Assembly (NCBI RefSeq): GCF_041381155.1
Contig: NC_091144.1
Span: 20,593,544 to 20,657,543, forward strand
Origin: Argopecten irradians
Taxonomy: Eukaryota > Mollusca > Bivalvia > Pectinida > Pectinidae
DNA: 64,000 nucleotides
Direction of reading: 5' to 3'
Part shown: positions 62,101-64,000 of the stretch, one piece after another
Position numbering within the stretch: position 1 is the first letter of the stretch
Layout of the letters: the number at the start of each line of letters is the position of its first letter
Made by a program: the position numbers and the translations under genes
Notes under the pieces: generated by a model
The model's database searches: none
What the model saw: the letters and a program-made list of their open reading frames with translations, nothing else
What the model was told of the DNA's origin: nothing

Positions 62101-63447
62101 ATAGCGATTACTAACTTTAAATATCGAAATCCAAGATTGCTGCCTGGCGGCCATCTTGTAGACCAATCGGTCACAAAACGCAATATGCACTACAAGGGCC
62201 CAAGAGGAACATACATATGAAATTTGAGACAGATCCCTTCAGCACTTAGTGAGAAATATTGATAATAAACTTTAACTATCAAAATCTAAGATACCTGCCT
62301 GGCAACCATCTTGTCAACGGATTGGTCACAAAAAGCAATATGCATTACAAGGGCCCTAGGGGAACCTACATATGAAATTTAAGAAAGATCCCTTCAGTAC
62401 TTTCTGAGAAATAGCGATAACAAACTTTAGCTATCAAAATCAAAGATGGCTGTCTGATGGCCATCTTGTGGACAGATCCGTCACAAAATGCCATATGCAC
62501 AACTAGGGCCCTAGGGGAACCTACATGTGAATTTTGAGACAGATCCCTTCAGTATTTAGTGAGAAATAGTGATAACAAGAATTGTTAATGGACGGACGGA
62601 GGATGGACGACGGATCACTGACAAAAAAAACATTTTATGACTTCTCAACTCATATCCTGAAAAGAAAATCTTTTGAAACGGTAAATATAACTAAAAAGCC
62701 CAGAGACTAAAGTTATCGTGTATTAATTACACATACAGGTATATTGTCTCTCGTTCTTATTTTCACCGCAATAAATTACTTCTTGAATAGTTTACTTGCT
62801 TACCTCCCTTCAACTCCTTAAAAGATATTCCCATCTTCTATAACTTCATTTACAGGTAACAAGGTTAAATAAAATAGAATTTAATATCTTTCCTCCCATG
62901 CTTGACCAGTTAGCTTGGTTACCTCCCGTTTGTCCCTTAAAAGGTGACTCATTCTTGACCAGTGTATTGCTTACCTCCCCTATGTCCTATCAATAACTAG
63001 TTTACTTACCCTCCGCTTTGTCCCCTAAAATATGTCCTATCAATGACTAGTTTACTTACTTACCTCCCCTTGGTCCCCTAAAAGATGTCCTATCAATGAC
63101 TAGTTTACTTACTTACCTCCCCTTGGTCCCCTAAAAGATGTCCTATCAATGACTAGTTTACTTACTTACCTCCCCTTGGTCCCCTAAAAGATGTCCTATG
63201 AATGACTAGTTTACTTACTTACCTCCCCTTGGTCCCCTAAAAGATGTCCCATCAATGACTAGTTTACTTGCTTACCTCCCACTTCGTCCCCTAAAAGATG
63301 TCCTATCAATGACTACTGACTAGTTTACTTACTTACCTCCCCCTTCGTCCCCTAACAGGTGACCCCATCCTCCACACCTGTATGTACTGCCGTCGGGGTT
63401 AACGAGCTGACAATTAGATCCTGTACCTGCTATCAGCACAATTCCAC
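59195..63447 (-). CDS. NAGK: N-acetyl-D-glucosamine kinase, last six exons (5' partial)
   Basis: Cytosolic sugar kinase that phosphorylates GlcNAc to GlcNAc-6-phosphate in amino-sugar salvage. Minus-strand exons are 63447-63337, 61800-61688, 61074-60987, 60645-60545, 60118-60046 and 59376-59195, with consistent phases and GT-AG borders (668 bases, about 221 codons plus stop). The first exon here has the phosphate-binding loop [20 protein letters not shown] and [13 protein letters not shown]. The next encodes [18 protein letters not shown], then [12 protein letters not shown]. Later exons carry [34 protein letters not shown] and [25 protein letters not shown]; the protein ends FFKTELGK. Order and spacing match human NAGK from about residue 118 to the end. 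The N-terminal exons, with the first glycine-rich ATP motif and the catalytic Asp, are beyond 64000. An AATAAA overlaps the stop (59199-59194). The fourth donor (GTTGTT after 60545) is weak. Confidence 0.95.
61888..62600. repeat. About 155-base tandem repeat in a NAGK intron, 4.5 copies
   Basis: Units start near 61895, 62054, 62207, 62364 and 62520 with CCTACATATGAAATTTGAGA and share CAGATCCCTTCAGTACTT, GAGAAATAGCGATAA and CAAGATGGCTGCCTGGCGGC followed by CATCTTGT..CGATTGGTCACAAAA. The GGC-rich middle is an imperfect palindrome (CAAGATGGCTGC against GCGGCCATCTTG). The array ends in GACGGACGGAGGATGGACGA. It lies in the intron between the first and second exons present here. Not coding. Confidence 0.8.
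62795..63336 (-). repeat. 53-base tandem array copying the NAGK exon end and 5' splice site
   Basis: The unit, on the plus strand, includes CTAGTTTACTTACTTACCTC, then CCCTTGGTCCCCTAAAAGAT, then GTCCTATCAATGA. On the minus strand it reads TTAGGGGACCAAGGGGAG|GTAAGT, nearly identical to the real exon end TTAGGGGACGAAGGGGGAG|GTAAGT at 63355-63331. Five near-identical and four older copies follow the true donor into the intron, with donor-like sites near 63271, 63219, 63166, 63113, 63060, 63007, 62971, 62924 and 62805. Confidence 0.85.
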
Positions 63448-64000
63448 CTGTATCAAAATCAAATTATAATTCAACTGACAAATCAACTTGTTATATATGG
63501 AAGATATAGAAGTAGAAGACAAAATATGTACATAAAATATTATGCATTATTTTAGATGTAATAATTCCTGACAATATGACACAACTAAATAATAGATTTC
63601 TCATATCATTGATCTTTTAATAGAATTTTAGAGATACAACTCATAAAGGGACCACAGTGGCCAAGGTAAAGATGTCTGTAATTCTAGTATTATAAGCCCT
63701 CAATCCAATCCTAGGAGATGGTGACACAGTGGTTTAAGTGACATTTTATCACCAGTGCTTCACTATTCTAATCTGGCCCTCCACCCTTTCACCATGACAA
63801 TTTTGTGGTAACAATATCTGACATTTGACTACTACCCCTCCACCTTTTGATTGTACTGACAAAGCAATTTGTATGCCTGATAATCTCTATAATTAGCCAT
63901 TTGTCAATTAGTTTTTGTTACAGGGCAAAGGTTTTTCTCAAAGTACTCTTGCTAGTTCTTACCCATGCATCCTTAACCAAAAATGGGTATGTATAAAATC
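63448..64000. other. NAGK intron (part), possible decayed SINE
   Basis: Intron upstream (minus sense) of the GTGSNC exon. At 63715-63785 the plus strand reads GGAGATGGTGACACAGTGGT with an A-box-like TGGTGACACAGTGG, then a degraded B-box region and CTCCACCCTTTC. This may be a decayed SINE. No other exon was seen before the window ends. Confidence 0.35.

Overview
The window is animal nuclear DNA. It is AT-rich, with small coding exons separated by long introns, GT-AG splice sites, tRNA-derived SINEs, a LINE remnant and many small inverted-repeat DNA elements. The gene set, the histone H1 sequence and the SINE tail (a CTCCGG..TTTCCTCCA core followed by a copy of CACGTCCTTA..GGCTGTTAA) suggest a lophotrochozoan, most likely a bivalve mollusc. 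That placement is inference; no search was run.

Four protein-coding genes can be supported. (1) 2106-2751, minus: the first two coding exons of a casein kinase 1 alpha gene (CSNK1A1-like), which runs off the left edge. (2) 12898-18057, plus: a complete seven-coding-exon gene for a 614-residue coiled-coil protein of the ABIN/NEMO/optineurin group (TNIP1-like), with a UBAN ubiquitin-binding motif and a C-terminal NEMO-type zinc finger. (3) 35411-35932, plus: an intronless histone H1 followed by a textbook histone mRNA 3' stem-loop. (4) 59195-63447, minus: the last six exons of N-acetyl-D-glucosamine kinase (NAGK), whose 5' exons lie beyond the right edge. The genes are functionally unrelated (Wnt/circadian-type kinase, NF-kB/ubiquitin adaptor, chromatin, amino-sugar salvage) and do not form a cluster.

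The rest is intron and intergenic DNA. 1-2.1 kb is casein kinase intron. 2.8-11.6 kb is a dense patchwork of inverted-repeat elements, including a 1.86 kb element with a 1 kb GT-only core, nested with SINEs. 11.6-19.4 kb holds the TNIP1-like gene and its UTRs. 19.5-35 kb is mostly featureless apart from inverted-repeat elements at 21.4, 27.0 and 32.7 kb and a 52-bp minisatellite at 28.8-29.5 kb. 35-36 kb is histone H1. 37.4-38.6 kb holds a small inverted-repeat element and a LINE remnant. 39.4-59 kb is gene-poor, with a SINE, several inverted-repeat elements, a cluster of forkhead-like palindromes at 41.8 kb and a 20-bp minisatellite at 56.6-57.1 kb. 59.2-64 kb is NAGK, whose introns hold two tandem arrays.

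The best leads are: a NAGK intron array in which the exon's own 5' splice site has been tandemly copied about nine times; an inverted-repeat family with well-preserved 9-bp target-site duplications; TTAA-bounded elements, one of which sits inside a SINE; the 1.86 kb GT-core element abutting a protein-like reading frame; and the forkhead palindromes. No wholly new multi-gene system was found.
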